The notes: generated by a model from the letters alone, not told the origin. A stretch of DNA of 64,000 nt from VRUE01 sp963805455 (GCA_963805455.1 CAWDUJ010000010.1:186001-250000), one strand, 5' to 3'; shown: positions 15,566-24,540, counted from the stretch's first letter. A program made the numbers and translations.

Positions 15566-16735
15566 TCATTCCGCGCTCATGGGAGTCATCGCGTTGATGC
15601 CGGTCGCGGCACGGCCGATGATCAGCTTCTGGATCTGGGAGGTGCCCTCGTAGAGCGTCGTCACCCTGGCGTCGCGGAGGTAGCGCTCGACCGGGTAGTC
15701 GTCGACGTAGCCGGCGCCGCCGTGGACCTGGATCGCGAGGTTCGCGCACTCGACCGCGGCCTCGGTCGCGTGGAGCTTGGCCACCGAGGTCTCCATCGTG
15801 TTCGGCTTGCCTTCGTCCTTCAGCGCCCCGGCCCGCAGGACCAGCATCCGCGAGGCATCGCGCTTGACGATCATGTCGGCGATCATCTCCTGGACCAGCT
15901 GGAACCGGGCCAGCGGGACCCCGAACTGCTTGCGCTCCTTCGAGTACTCGACAGAAGCGTCGACGCAGCCGTCACAGATCCCGACACAGCCGGCGGCGAC
16001 GCTGTAGCGGCCGTTGTCGAGGGCGCTCATCGCGACCTTGAACCCATCGCCGATCTCCCCCAGCATGGCGTCCTCGCCGACCTCGACCTCGTCGAGCGAG
16101 AGCTCGGCGGTGTCGGAGGAGCGCAGCCCGAGCTTGCCGTGGATCTCCTGGGAGGTGAACCCCTCGCTCTCGGTCGGGACCAGGAAACAGGCCAGGCCGC
16201 GGTGCTTCAGCGCCGGGTCGGTCTGGGCGAAGATCAGCGCCACCTCGGAGAAGTTGCCGAGCGAGATCCACATCTTCTGGCCGCTGATCGACCAGCCCGA
16301 GTCGGTCTTCGTCGCCCGGGTGCGGAGGTTGGCGGCGTCGGAGCCGGTGTCGGGCTCGGTCAGCCCGAAGCAGCCGAGGGCCTCGCCCGAGCAGAGTCGC
16401 GGCAGCCAGCGCTGCTTCTGCTCCTCGGTGCCCCAGCGCTCGATCGAGCCGGCGACGAGCGAGGTCTGGACCGAGACCACGGTGCGGGCCGAGGAGTCGG
16501 CGCGGCCGACCTGCTCGACGATCAGCCCGTAGCCGAGGTAGTCGAGGCCGCGTCCCCCGTATTTCTCTGCGACCGGGGCGCCGAGGTAACCGACCTCGCC
16601 GAGCTTGCTCGCCAGCTCGCGGTCGAAGCGGGCCGCCCGGTCGTTGTCGCGGACCCGGGGGGTGATCTCGCGGTCGGCGAATTCGCGCGCCGCCTCGGAG
16701 ATCAGTCGCTGCTCGTCGCTCAGCTGGAAGTCCAT
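15566..16735 (-). CDS. Acyl-CoA dehydrogenase
   Basis: 389 residues with family signatures CFGLTEPDTGSDAA (FAD/substrate binding) and QVHGGAGYVDDYPVERYLRDAR near the C-terminus; the catalytic Glu is expected in LYEGTSQIQKL. It performs the first, FAD-dependent oxidation of acyl-CoA. Length is standard. It lies between the aminotransferase and enoyl-CoA hydratase genes on the same strand; spacing to the hydratase start is 23 bases. Confidence 0.94.
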   Translation of the reverse strand: MDFQLSDEQRLISEAAREFADREITPRVRDNDRAARFDRELASKLGEVGYLGAPVAEKYGGRGLDYLGYGLIVEQVGRADSSARTVVSVQTSLVAGSIERWGTEEQKQRWLPRLCSGEALGCFGLTEPDTGSDAANLRTRATKTDSGWSISGQKMWISLGNFSEVALIFAQTDPALKHRGLACFLVPTESEGFTSQEIHGKLGLRSSDTAELSLDEVEVGEDAMLGEIGDGFKVAMSALDNGRYSVAAGCVGICDGCVDASVEYSKERKQFGVPLARFQLVQEMIADMIVKRDASRMLVLRAGALKDEGKPNTMETSVAKLHATEAAVECANLAIQVHGGAGYVDDYPVERYLRDARVTTLYEGTSQIQKLIIGRAATGINAMTPMSAE

Positions 16736-16770
16736 CTCACCTCTGCGCTTTCGGTCGTGGTGTCAAACGG

Positions 16771-17556
16771 TCAGAGCTCCCTGCCGAGAGTCTCCTGGAA
16801 GGCCTGTTCGGCCTCGCGGGTTCGCGGCCCCGGGGCCCCTGGAAGCTCGACGCCATCGATCGCTGCCACGGCTTGGATCTCGCGAGTTGTCGAGGCGAGG
16901 TAGGCCTCGCCGGAGGCGCGCAGGTCGGCGACCGGCCAGGAGCCCTCTTCGACGTCGAGGGCCTTGACCAGGCGGTCGCGGGTGATCGATTCGAGGACGC
17001 CGTTGTCGAGCGCCGGGGTCCGCAGGCCGCCCTGCGGGGAGACCCAGAAGATCGAGGAGGTCGGCGGCTCGAGCACGGTTCCGTCGGGCAGGACGAGGAC
17101 GGCCTCGTCCGCGCCCTGGGCCTGGGCGATGCGGGTCGCCTGCATGTTTGCCGCGTAGGAGAGCGACTTGACGCCGTTGAGGATCACCGACGGGCTGTAG
17201 GTGACGGTCGCGACCCGGACCGACTCGGGGTGGGCCGGGATCGGCTCCGTCGCCGCGATCCTGCGGCCGCCGCGGGTGACGATCAGGCGCAGCTGCCCGT
17301 CGACCGAGCCCGCCGCGGCGAGCAGGGCGGCGATCTCCGCCTCGAGCGCGGCGCGATCGAACTCGAGCTCGATCGCCGACGCCGAGCGCCCAAGCCGGTC
17401 GAGGTGGTCGACGAGGGCGAACGGGCGGCCGTGGTAGACGCGGATCACCTCGAAGGCGCCGTCGCCGCGGTAAAGGCCGTCGTCGCGGAGCGGGACCATC
17501 GCCTCCCCGGTCGGGGTGATCGTCCCGTCGACGCTTGCCAGCTCGGTGAAGCTCAT
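16771..17556 (-). CDS. Class IV PLP aminotransferase (branched-chain aminotransferase or aminodeoxychorismate lyase type)
   Basis: 261 residues of fold-type IV. The catalytic Lys lies in NGVKSLSYAANM, and the cofactor phosphate-binding region includes LEPPTSSIFWV. Substrate could be branched-chain amino acids, D-amino acids or aminodeoxychorismate; sequence alone does not decide. The neighbourhood of thiolase and acyl-CoA dehydrogenase genes leans towards amino-acid catabolism. ATG 17556 fits the family start. Confidence 0.85.
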   Translation of the reverse strand: MSFTELASVDGTITPTGEAMVPLRDDGLYRGDGAFEVIRVYHGRPFALVDHLDRLGRSASAIELEFDRAALEAEIAALLAAAGSVDGQLRLIVTRGGRRIAATEPIPAHPESVRVATVTYSPSVILNGVKSLSYAANMQATRIAQAQGADEAVLVLPDGTVLEPPTSSIFWVSPQGGLRTPALDNGVLESITRDRLVKALDVEEGSWPVADLRASGEAYLASTTREIQAVAAIDGVELPGAPGPRTREAEQAFQETLGREL

Positions 17557-17585
17557 CGCCGCGCGAGGCTACCGGTTCGGCGGCT

Positions 17586-18785
17586 CTAGACCCTCTCGAA
17601 CACGGTCGCCAGGCCCTGGCCGACGCCGACGCACATCGTCGCGATCCCGTAGCGGCCGCCGCCGCGCCGGAGCTCGTGCAGGAGCGTGGTCGTGAGGCGG
17701 GCGCCGGTGCAGCCGAGCGGGTGGCCGAGGGCGATCGCGCCGCCGTTGACATTGAGGAGCTCCTCGTCGATCCCGAGCTCACCGACGCAGGCGAGGACCT
17801 GGGAGGCGAACGCCTCGTTGAGCTCGATCAGGTCGATCTGGTCGAGCTCGAGCCCGGCGGCGGCGAGGGCGCGGGGAATCGCCTCGACCGGCCCGATCCC
17901 CATGTAGGCGGGGTCGACCCCTGCGACCCCGGAGGCGACGACCCGGCCGAGCGGCTCGACTCCGAGCTTCTCGACCCCGGCCTCGGTCGCGACCAGCGTG
18001 CAGGCGGCGCCGTCGTTCAGGGTCGAGGCGTTGCCGGCGGTCACCGTCCCGCTTTCGCGGAAGACGGGACGGAGCTTCGCCATCCGCTCCAATGAGGCGT
18101 CGGGCCGCGGCCCCTCGTCGGCGGCGACGATCACGGTCTCGCGGCCGTGCTGCGCCTCGATCGGCGCGATCTCCTCGGCGAAGGCGCCGTTCTCGGCCGC
18201 CGCGACCGCGCGCTGGTGGCTGCGGAGCGCGAAGGCGTCCTGGTCCTCGCGGGAGACGTTGTAGCGCTCGGCGACGTTCTCCGCCGTCTCGCCCATCGAC
18301 GCGGTCGAGGCGCCGACGTCGGCCATCCGCGGGTTGATCAGCCGCCAGCCGAGGGTCGTGTCGTGCATCGTCTGCTCGCCGCGCGGCAGTCCCCGTTCCG
18401 GCTTGGAGACGACCCACGGCGCCCGGCTCATCGACTCGACGCCCCCCGCCAGGTAGAAGTCGCCCTCGCCGAGCTTCGCCGCACGGGCGGCGGAGTTGAC
18501 CGCCTCGAGCCCCGATGCGCAGAGCCGGTTGACCGTCGCCCCGGGGACGCCCTTTGGCAGGCCCGCGAGCAGCACCGCCATCCGCGCCACGTCGCGGTTG
18601 TCCTCGCCGCTTTGATTCGCGGCGCCGAAGTAGACGTCGGTGATCTCCTCGGGGTCGACTCCCGTTCGCTCGATCGTCGCGCCGACGACGTGGGCGGCGA
18701 GGTCGTCCGGCCGGACTCCCGAGAGCGCCCCTCGGTAGGAGCCCATCGGGGTGCGGAGGGCTTCGACGATGTAGGCCTCGGACAT
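17586..18785 (-). CDS. Acetyl-CoA acyltransferase (thiolase)
   Basis: 399 residues from ATG 18785 (MSEAYIVEALRTPMG). Active-site Cys is in NRLCASGLEAV (about residue 90); the GGAIALGHPLGCTGAR motif and final CVGVGQGLA are diagnostic. It cleaves 3-ketoacyl-CoA or condenses acetyl-CoA. The open frame continues upstream to 19421 but that part is Ser/Arg-rich shadow sequence overlapping two plus-strand genes, so I reject it. Likely first gene of the lipid-catabolic run that ends at the alkylsulfatase. Confidence 0.94.
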   Translation of the reverse strand: MSEAYIVEALRTPMGSYRGALSGVRPDDLAAHVVGATIERTGVDPEEITDVYFGAANQSGEDNRDVARMAVLLAGLPKGVPGATVNRLCASGLEAVNSAARAAKLGEGDFYLAGGVESMSRAPWVVSKPERGLPRGEQTMHDTTLGWRLINPRMADVGASTASMGETAENVAERYNVSREDQDAFALRSHQRAVAAAENGAFAEEIAPIEAQHGRETVIVAADEGPRPDASLERMAKLRPVFRESGTVTAGNASTLNDGAACTLVATEAGVEKLGVEPLGRVVASGVAGVDPAYMGIGPVEAIPRALAAAGLELDQIDLIELNEAFASQVLACVGELGIDEELLNVNGGAIALGHPLGCTGARLTTTLLHELRRGGGRYGIATMCVGVGQGLATVFERV

Positions 18786-18810
18786 CCGCCGGAACCGTAT
18801 CCTCTGGGCT

Positions 18811-19104
18811 ATGGGTTTCGTCCTTGGCACGGTCGCTCTGCTGCTCTCGATGGTCTTCATCATCGTCTTCGTCGCCCACGTCAGCCAGCGCCGAGACGTC
18901 GAACTCGTCGACTGGAAGCCGACCCGTTCTCCTGAGGTCGAGGCCCAGAACGAGATCGACGACGTCCGCCAGATGGTCGAAGCCCAGAACGAGATGCGGC
19001 GCCGGCGCGGCGCCCCCGAGCTCGATGAGAACCTGCTGCGGGCCGACGTCGAGGTCGAGGAGGTCGAGCGCCTGCAGCGCGGCGACCCCTTCCAGAGCGA
19101 CTGA
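18811..19104 (+). CDS. Small membrane-anchored protein with acidic helical tail
   Basis: 97 residues: one N-terminal hydrophobic helix (about 4-23), then a charged, probably alpha-helical tail rich in Glu, Arg and Gln (VEAQNEIDDVRQMVEAQNEM shows an internal repeat of EAQNE). The topology suggests a cytoplasmic coiled-coil anchor. Divergent from thiolase by 25 bases, and followed 6 bases later by a Rossmann-fold gene. No family recognised. Confidence 0.65.
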   Translation: MGFVLGTVALLLSMVFIIVFVAHVSQRRDVELVDWKPTRSPEVEAQNEIDDVRQMVEAQNEMRRRRGAPELDENLLRADVEVEEVERLQRGDPFQSD

Positions 19105-19110
19105 GGAGGC

Positions 19111-19611
19111 GTGGCCCGGGCGCTGATCGTCGGCTGCGGCTGCCGCGGGCGCCTGCTCGGTGAGAGCCTGCTCGCCGAGGGCTGGGCGGTTCGCGGGACC
19201 AGCCGCGGCGAGGACGGGCTGGCCGCGATCGAGGAATCCGGGATCGAGCCGGCGATCGCGGATCCGCTCTGGCCGGGGAGCGTGCTCGAGCTGGTCGGCG
19301 ATGTGGCGGTCGTGATCTGGCAGCTCGCCTCGGCCCGGCCCGAGGGCCCGGACGGGGAGGAGGAGGTGAGGGCGATCCACGGCGAGCGGCTCGAGCGGCT
19401 GCTCGAACGCCTCGTCGACACCCCGGTGCGCGGGTTCGTCTACGAGGGGGCGGGTAGCGTCGACGCCGAGGCGCTCGAAGCGGGAAGGCGAGCGGTCGAG
19501 AACGCGGCGGCAACCTGGCGGATTCCGGTCACCGTCGCCCAGGTCGTCCCGGACGATCCGGAGGCCTGGGTTGAGGGGATGATGGAGGCGGTCAGACGGC
19601 TCGTGGCCTGA
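19111..19611 (+). CDS. NAD(P)-binding Rossmann-fold (epimerase-like) short protein
   Basis: 166 residues from GTG 19111. The start ALIVGCGCRGRLLGESLL is a GxGxxG dinucleotide site like that of extended-SDR epimerases, but the protein is only about half the usual length and no YxxxK catalytic pair is visible. It may be a sugar-nucleotide epimerase relative reduced to its binding domain. The Shine-Dalgarno GGAGG lies unusually close (1 base) to the GTG, so the start may be slightly different. Confidence 0.6.
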   Translation: MARALIVGCGCRGRLLGESLLAEGWAVRGTSRGEDGLAAIEESGIEPAIADPLWPGSVLELVGDVAVVIWQLASARPEGPDGEEEVRAIHGERLERLLERLVDTPVRGFVYEGAGSVDAEALEAGRRAVENAAATWRIPVTVAQVVPDDPEAWVEGMMEAVRRLVA

Positions 19612-19646
19612 CCGCGGCAGCCGGATGGGTCAAAGGTCTAAACTCG

Positions 19647-19678
19647 GATAGGAATTTAGGTGAATCTAGGAACTAAGG
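19647..19678. promoter_or_regulatory. Cluster of TAGG repeats upstream of peroxiredoxin
   Basis: TAGG occurs at 19649, 19657 and 19667, and TAAGG at 19674, spaced about one helical turn apart, 40-70 bases before the peroxiredoxin start. The stretch is AT-rich compared with its surroundings. It could be an operator for a redox regulator or simply the promoter; nothing in the window identifies a binding protein. Confidence 0.25.
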
Positions 19679-19718
19679 TGGATGCCGGAATGAGCGGCGC
19701 ATCGGAAGGAGTGGATCG

Positions 19719-20387
19719 ATGAGTTTGAAACTTGGCGATATAGCACCGGACTTCGAGGCCGAGACGACCGAGGGCCCGATCAAGTTCCACGACTGGATCG
19801 GCGACTCGTGGGCCATCCTCTTCTCACACCCGAAAGACTTCACGCCGGTCTGCACGACGGAGCTCGGCTACATGGCCAGCATCGAGCCCGAGTTCGCGAA
19901 GCGGAACGTGAAAATCATCGGCCTCTCGGTCGACCCGCTGGAGAACCACGGGGACTGGGTCGACGACATCGAGGCGACCCAGGGCTCGAGGCCGGAGTAC
20001 CCGATCATCAGTGACGCCGACTTCCACGTCTCGAAGCTCTACGACATGCTGCCGGCGGAGGTTTCCGGGGACCCCGGTGACCGCACCCCCGCCGACAACC
20101 AGACCGTCCGCAACGTTTTCGTCATCGGCCCCGACAAGAAAATCAAACTGATCCTCGTCTATCCGATGACGACAGGGCGCAACTTCGACGAGGTCCTGCG
20201 GGTGATCGACTCGCTGCAGCTGACGGCGAATCACAAAGTCGCTACGCCGGCCAACTGGCAGACGGGTGACGACGTGATCATCGCCGGCTCGGTCTCCAAC
20301 GACGAAGCCAAAGAGATCTACCCTGACGGTTGGGAGGAGCCCCGCCCGTACATCCGGATCGTCCCCCAGCCCGGCGAGAAGGTCTAG
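19719..20387 (+). CDS. Peroxiredoxin (1-Cys/Prx6-like)
   Basis: 222 residues. The peroxidatic Cys is in FTPVCTTELG (about residue 47). The long C-terminal region with VIGPDKKIKLILVYPM and the ending DDVIIAGSVSN...EIYPDGW is typical of Prx6-type enzymes that reduce peroxides at the expense of thiols. A good ribosome site (GGAAGGAG) precedes ATG 19719. The upstream AT-rich TAGG repeats may control it. Its stop shares CTAG with the Nudix gene on the other strand. Confidence 0.93.
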   Translation: MSLKLGDIAPDFEAETTEGPIKFHDWIGDSWAILFSHPKDFTPVCTTELGYMASIEPEFAKRNVKIIGLSVDPLENHGDWVDDIEATQGSRPEYPIISDADFHVSKLYDMLPAEVSGDPGDRTPADNQTVRNVFVIGPDKKIKLILVYPMTTGRNFDEVLRVIDSLQLTANHKVATPANWQTGDDVIIAGSVSNDEAKEIYPDGWEEPRPYIRIVPQPGEKV

Positions 20388-20938
20388 CCGAGGCGATCGA
20401 GGAGCTCGGCGAGGATCCTCGCCGTCGCTCCCCAGATCAGGTGGCCCTCGACCTCGTAGGTCGGGGTGTGGATCGGGACGCCGCGCCGGACCAGGCGCCG
20501 CATCGCGTATCCGCGGTCGAGGACGTCGAGCGAGAAGGTGAGGAGCGTCTCGACCTCATCCGGGCTCGGCCGCAGGTCGAGCTCTGAGGGGTCGGGGATC
20601 CGGCCGACGAACGGGTGGATCCGATAGCCGGTGACGAAGGTCGAGGTGGGCGGCAGGGCGCCGCTCAGCTCGACCGACGCGGGCGCGAGCCCGATCTCCT
20701 CCTCGGCCTCGCGCAGGGCGGTCCCGGTCAGGTCCCGGTCGCCGGGGTCCTGGCGCCCGCCGGGGAACGAGATCTCGCCGGCATGGCGGCGAAGGTCGGC
20801 ACGGCGCTCGGTGAAGATCAGGCCTGGTTTCTCGGGCCAGCCGTAGAGCGGGAGGAGGACGGCGGCGTCGGTGTCGCCATGGACCTCGATCGTCCGCGCC
20901 TCCTCCGGGGAGAGCAGTAGCTCTGCGAGGTCGGTCAG
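20384..20938 (-). CDS. Nudix hydrolase, CoA pyrophosphatase type
   Basis: About 184 residues. The Nudix box runs from GGRQDPGDRDLTGTALREA into EEEIGL, and the preceding HAGEISFPGG is the UPF0035 motif of CoA pyrophosphatases (NudL-like). It would cleave CoA or related dinucleotides. No ATG, GTG or TTG fits the family start. The best is CTG 20938, which overlaps the TGA of the SDR gene upstream (CTGA), like the ATGA/GTGA overlaps elsewhere here. The frame itself stays open to 21448 inside the SDR gene. Confidence 0.85.
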   Translation of the reverse strand: MTDLAELLLSPEEARTIEVHGDTDAAVLLPLYGWPEKPGLIFTERRADLRRHAGEISFPGGRQDPGDRDLTGTALREAEEEIGLAPASVELSGALPPTSTFVTGYRIHPFVGRIPDPSELDLRPSPDEVETLLTFSLDVLDRGYAMRRLVRRGVPIHTPTYEVEGHLIWGATARILAELLDRLG

Positions 20939-21735
20939 ATGATCACCTGGACGGTGCCGCCGTCGACCGACCAGGCAGCGCCGCTGACGTATGACGCGCG
21001 CTCCGAGCAGAGGAAGACGATCGCCGAGGCGATCTCGCCGACCTCGGCGAGGCGCCCGATCGGCCGTTTCGCGCCGGCCGCCTCGAGCGCCTCCTCGCGG
21101 CTGCCGGCGCCGGAGAGTCGCTGCGACTGGTCGAGCAGGCCCCCGGGTTCCATCCAGAGCTCGGAATCGACCGGGCCGGGGCAGATCGCGTTGACGAGGA
21201 CGCCGCTGCGGGCGTGGCGGTCGGCGAAGAGGCGCGAGAGCGAGAGCTCGGCCGACTTCGCGACCGAGTACTCCGGCATCGCCGCCGAGGGCCGCTTGCC
21301 GGCGGTCGAGCAGACGTTGACGATCCGGCCCCAGCCTCGCCCGGCCATCGTCGGAGCCGCGGCCCGCATCGCCCGCAGCGGCGCCATCACGTTGATCTCG
21401 AACTGGGCGCGCCAGTCCTCGTCGGGGACCTCGTCGAGGTCCCGCCACCGGGCCGAGCCGGCGTTGTTGACGAGGACGTCGAGGGCGCCGAAGCTCTCGG
21501 TGGCAGCCGCGAGCATCCGCTCGCCGGCGTCCTCGGCGGTGACGTCGAGCGCCAGCGCCTCGGCCCGGCCTCCCGCCTCGCCGGCCTCCAGGGCCGCTTC
21601 GGCGAGGGCGTCGGCGCCGCGGGCGACGAGCAGGACCGAGGCCCCCTCGGCGCAGAGCTGGCGGGCGGTCTCACGGCCGATGCCGCGGCTGGCGCCGGTG
21701 ACGACACAGCCCCGGCCGTGCAGGCCGAGGTCCAT
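20935..21735 (-). CDS. Short-chain dehydrogenase/reductase
   Basis: 266 residues from ATG 21735 (MDLGLHGRGCVVTGASRGIG). The TGASRGIG cofactor site, NNAGSA, and catalytic YSVAKSA with upstream Ser in NVCSTAGKR are present, as is CPGPVDSELW. It is an NAD(P)-dependent oxidoreductase of unknown substrate. The start overlaps the stop of the OsmC gene (ATGA), and its own stop overlaps the Nudix start, so the three form one unit. Confidence 0.9.
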   Translation of the reverse strand: MDLGLHGRGCVVTGASRGIGRETARQLCAEGASVLLVARGADALAEAALEAGEAGGRAEALALDVTAEDAGERMLAAATESFGALDVLVNNAGSARWRDLDEVPDEDWRAQFEINVMAPLRAMRAAAPTMAGRGWGRIVNVCSTAGKRPSAAMPEYSVAKSAELSLSRLFADRHARSGVLVNAICPGPVDSELWMEPGGLLDQSQRLSGAGSREEALEAAGAKRPIGRLAEVGEIASAIVFLCSERASYVSGAAWSVDGGTVQVII

Positions 21736-22136
21736 CAGGTCGCCTCGATGCGGTAGGAGATGTCGACGTCGATCTCGTGCGAGAGGACTCGATGGACCGG
21801 GCACTTGTGGGCGATTCGCAGCAGCAACTGTCGCTGCTCCTCGCTCAGATCCGCCGGGAGGTGAATCGAGGCCGAGAACGAGCGCGGCGTGTAGTCCTCG
21901 TACTCGACGTCGACGGTGATCTCGACGTCGCCGAGCTCCCAGCCCTTGCGCTCCGCGTACATCTCCATCGTGATCGCGACGCAGCTCGCCAGGCCGGCGG
22001 CGACGAGCCTGGTGGGGGAGGGGCCGACGCCCTTGCCGCCGGCATCGGGCGGCTCGTCGACGACGAGCCGATGATCGCCGTCGTCGATTTCGACGTCGTG
22101 GGCAAAGCCCGAGCGGCGTCGCGCGACGACCCTCAT
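21735..22136 (-). CDS. OsmC family protein
   Basis: 133 residues. OsmC/Ohr proteins are thiol peroxidases; the two conserved cysteines are present in LASCVAITM and HKCPVHRVL. The neighbourhood (peroxiredoxin, MsrA, thioredoxin reductase within 20 kb) fits peroxide defence. Located 4 bases after the adenosyltransferase gene and overlapping the SDR start. Confidence 0.9.
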   Translation of the reverse strand: MRVVARRRSGFAHDVEIDDGDHRLVVDEPPDAGGKGVGPSPTRLVAAGLASCVAITMEMYAERKGWELGDVEITVDVEYEDYTPRSFSASIHLPADLSEEQRQLLLRIAHKCPVHRVLSHEIDVDISYRIEAT

Positions 22137-22140
22137 GGCT

Positions 22141-22707
22141 TCAGGAGCGGCGCCGGCCCTCGAACAGCACCGGCTCGGTGACGTCGGCGAAGCGGGCCAG
22201 GGCGAATGCGTAGTCGGAGGCCCGGTTGACGAAGTGGACGACCGTCTCCCCGGCCAGCTCCCCCGCCTCGTTCAGGGCGCTGATCCGGCGCTCGGCCCTG
22301 CGGATCGTCGTCCGCGCGACGTCGAGCTGGGCAGAGAGCTGGTTGCCGCCAGGGATCACGAACTGCGGCGGCAGTTCGACCTGGTCCATGTAGTGGTCGA
22401 TCCGCGCCTCGAGCTCGGCGACCATCGCCTCGGTCGTGCGGCTGACTCCGTCTTCGAGGCGCGCGGCTGCCTCCGGCGCAGTCGCAAGCTCGGCGCCGGC
22501 GACGAAGATGTCGTCCTGGAGGCGGAGGATGTCGGCCGCGAGCTCGGCCTGGTCGGGGCCGCAGAGGGCCCGGGCGACGCCGAGCTGGGAGCAGGCCTCG
22601 TCGAGCGCGCCATATGCCTCGGTGCGCCCGTGGTGCTTGGGGACGCGCCCCCCGTACCAGAGGGAGGTGGTGCCGTCGTCGCCCTTCTTCGTGTAGATCT
22701 TGACCAT
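22141..22707 (-). CDS. Cob(I)alamin adenosyltransferase, PduO type
   Basis: About 188 residues. The N-terminal KIYTKKGDDGTTSLWYGGR is the ATP-binding signature of PduO enzymes; later SRTTEAMVAELE and FVIPGGNQLSAQLDVARTTI match the family. It makes adenosylcobalamin. ATG 22707 is preferred over 22713 because family members begin MVKIYT. A GTG micro-ORF (VSAERGC) ends on this ATG, resembling the first micro-ORFs of the cta region. Confidence 0.93.
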   Translation of the reverse strand: MVKIYTKKGDDGTTSLWYGGRVPKHHGRTEAYGALDEACSQLGVARALCGPDQAELAADILRLQDDIFVAGAELATAPEAAARLEDGVSRTTEAMVAELEARIDHYMDQVELPPQFVIPGGNQLSAQLDVARTTIRRAERRISALNEAGELAGETVVHFVNRASDYAFALARFADVTEPVLFEGRRRS

Positions 22708-22755
22708 CAGCAACCCCGCTCCGCGCTCACGGCGTGATCCTACGCCGCGCGGCCG

Positions 22756-24045
22756 TCAGCCCACCGGGTTGAAGACCAGCCCGGTCAGGACCTTCGGGAA
22801 GAAGAAGGTCGACTTCGGCGGCATGTTTTCGTCGCTTTCGCAGATCGCCTTGACCTGGTCGACCGGGATCGGGCGGAGGATGAAGGCGGCGTCGTAGGTG
22901 CCGATCTCGATCAGCTCCAGAGCGTCGTCGACGCTCTTCGAGTAACCGATGCCGCGCTTGGCGAGGATGTCCTCTTCGCTGAGGCCGGCGATTCCCTTCA
23001 GGACCAGCGTCTCGAGGATTGCGGCGTCGAGCCGGCGATAGGCCTCTGGCTTGCCGGCGAGCTCTTCGTCGAGGGCGGCGATGGCCGAGTCCTTGAGCCG
23101 AAGTCGGAAGCCTCGGCCGTGGTGGGAGTCATAGAGGCCGAAGACGCCGACGCCCTCTTCGCCGAGGGGATCGAGCTCGTCGGTCGGGACCTCGGTGACA
23201 TCGAAAAGCTCGCGCAACCCGTTGCCGAGAGCCTGCTGGCGCTCGGGGTCATCGGCGATGCCGGAGAGCATCCGGTGGGTGGGGAAGACCGTGAGGCCCG
23301 GGTCGTCGAGCCCGGTCAGCGCCATCAGTGTGTAGTTGTGGTCGCCCTCGCCGCCGACCTCGTCGCGGTAGGCGAGCGCCGTCTCGTAGCGGTGGTGGCC
23401 GTCGGCGATCAGGAGCTGGGCCCGGTCGAGGTGCTCGTGGACGGCGGCGTGGATCTCGGGGTCGCCGACCCGCCAGACCCTCGTCACGGTGCCCGATTCG
23501 TCGGTCGCCTCGCCCCATGGCTCCTGCCCCTCGATCGCCGGGGCGACAAGTGGCCAGGGATCGGCGGTGGCGAGGGAGAAGATCGCCGAGAGGTTGTGGC
23601 GGGTCGCGCGGGTGAGGTCGAGCCGGTCCTTCTTCGGGCCGGGAAGGGTGCGCTCGTGGGGGAGGACCTGGCCGGTGTCGAAGTCCTCGACCCGGACCCG
23701 GGCGAGGATGCCGTGCCTGGTGCGGGCCTCTCCGTCGGGGCCTGTGTAGTCCTGGGTCATCGCCCAGATCGCCGGCTCGGAGTCGCTCACGAGCGCCCCC
23801 GCCTCACGCCACTCCTCGATCGTCCTCGCAGCCCGCTCGTATGGGTCGTCCCCGGTCTCGGTCGGGCCGGTCTCGCCGTACGGTTTCGGCAGGTCGATCG
23901 CGACCGCGTTGTAGGGCGAGCGGGCCAGCAGCTCCTTGCGCTGCTCGGCGTCGATCACGTCGTAGGGCGGGGCGGCGACGTCGTTCAGCGAGCCGACGAC
24001 GTCGAGGTCGTAGTGGGTCGCGAGGATCGGGCGGACATCTGCCAT
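22756..24045 (-). CDS. DUF1015 family protein
   Basis: 429 residues matching the DUF1015 pattern: start VRPILATHYD, then VAAPPYDVIDAEQRKELL, a central LLIADGHHRYETAL and RGIGYSKSVDDAL near the end. The family is widespread but its biochemical role is unsettled to my knowledge. Cytoplasmic, no membrane segments. Transcribed towards the adenosyltransferase gene with a 48-base gap. Confidence 0.9.
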   Translation of the reverse strand: MADVRPILATHYDLDVVGSLNDVAAPPYDVIDAEQRKELLARSPYNAVAIDLPKPYGETGPTETGDDPYERAARTIEEWREAGALVSDSEPAIWAMTQDYTGPDGEARTRHGILARVRVEDFDTGQVLPHERTLPGPKKDRLDLTRATRHNLSAIFSLATADPWPLVAPAIEGQEPWGEATDESGTVTRVWRVGDPEIHAAVHEHLDRAQLLIADGHHRYETALAYRDEVGGEGDHNYTLMALTGLDDPGLTVFPTHRMLSGIADDPERQQALGNGLRELFDVTEVPTDELDPLGEEGVGVFGLYDSHHGRGFRLRLKDSAIAALDEELAGKPEAYRRLDAAILETLVLKGIAGLSEEDILAKRGIGYSKSVDDALELIEIGTYDAAFILRPIPVDQVKAICESDENMPPKSTFFFPKVLTGLVFNPVG

Positions 24046-24095
24046 CGGGCCGGAAAGCTAGCGGGTCCTCGAGGTCCTGATACAACGAGGGCAAG

Positions 24096-24371
24096 ATGGA
24101 CGTCGCGCCGAGGACCGAGGACGAGCTGCGTGAGCAGGCGATCGCGCAGCTGAAGAAAAAGCGGGACTTCCGGACCCACATCTTCATCTACCTGCTCGTG
24201 AACACGATGCTGGTGGTGATCTGGGCCGTCACCGGAGCGGATTTCTTCTGGCCCATCTTCCCGATCGTCGGCTGGGGCATCGGCGTCGCCGCCAACGCCT
24301 GGGACGTCTACGGGCGCAAGCCGATCAGCGAGGAGGAGATCCGCCGCGAGACCGAGCGCCTGCAGGGCTAG
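24096..24371 (+). CDS. 2TM-domain protein
   Basis: 91 residues: a charged N-terminus (EQAIAQLKKKRDF), two hydrophobic helices (about 28-46 and 51-69), then a short charged tail. The pattern RDFRTHIFIYLLVN matches the 2TM domain family, sometimes fused to histidine kinases. Role unknown. Divergent from DUF1015 and located just before the tRNA-Pro. Confidence 0.8.
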   Translation: MDVAPRTEDELREQAIAQLKKKRDFRTHIFIYLLVNTMLVVIWAVTGADFFWPIFPIVGWGIGVAANAWDVYGRKPISEEEIRRETERLQG

Positions 24372-24400
24372 CGGGCATCGGCTCTAGACTTGGGCGCGTT

Positions 24401-24474
24401 CGGGGCGTGGCGCAGCCTGGTAGCGCGCGGCCTTTGGGTGGCCGAGGTCCCCGGTTCAAATCCGGGCGCCCCGA
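24401..24474 (+). tRNA. tRNA-Pro (TGG)
   Basis: A complete cloverleaf: acceptor CGGGGCG (24401-24407) pairs with CGCCCCG (24467-24473). The anticodon loop TTTGGGT gives anticodon TGG. The T loop is GGTTCAAATCC. CCA is not encoded. Confidence 0.95.
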
Positions 24475-24540
24475 TTTCCGGCAGCAGCCATCGGCGCACG
24501 TACACTCTCGGTTGTCGTCACCACTTCTCAGGGGGGTCTC

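Noticed and set aside
18786..19421. N-terminal extension of the thiolase frame
   Set aside because: Ser/Arg-rich, overlaps two plus-strand genes, and the thiolase start at 18785 matches the family.
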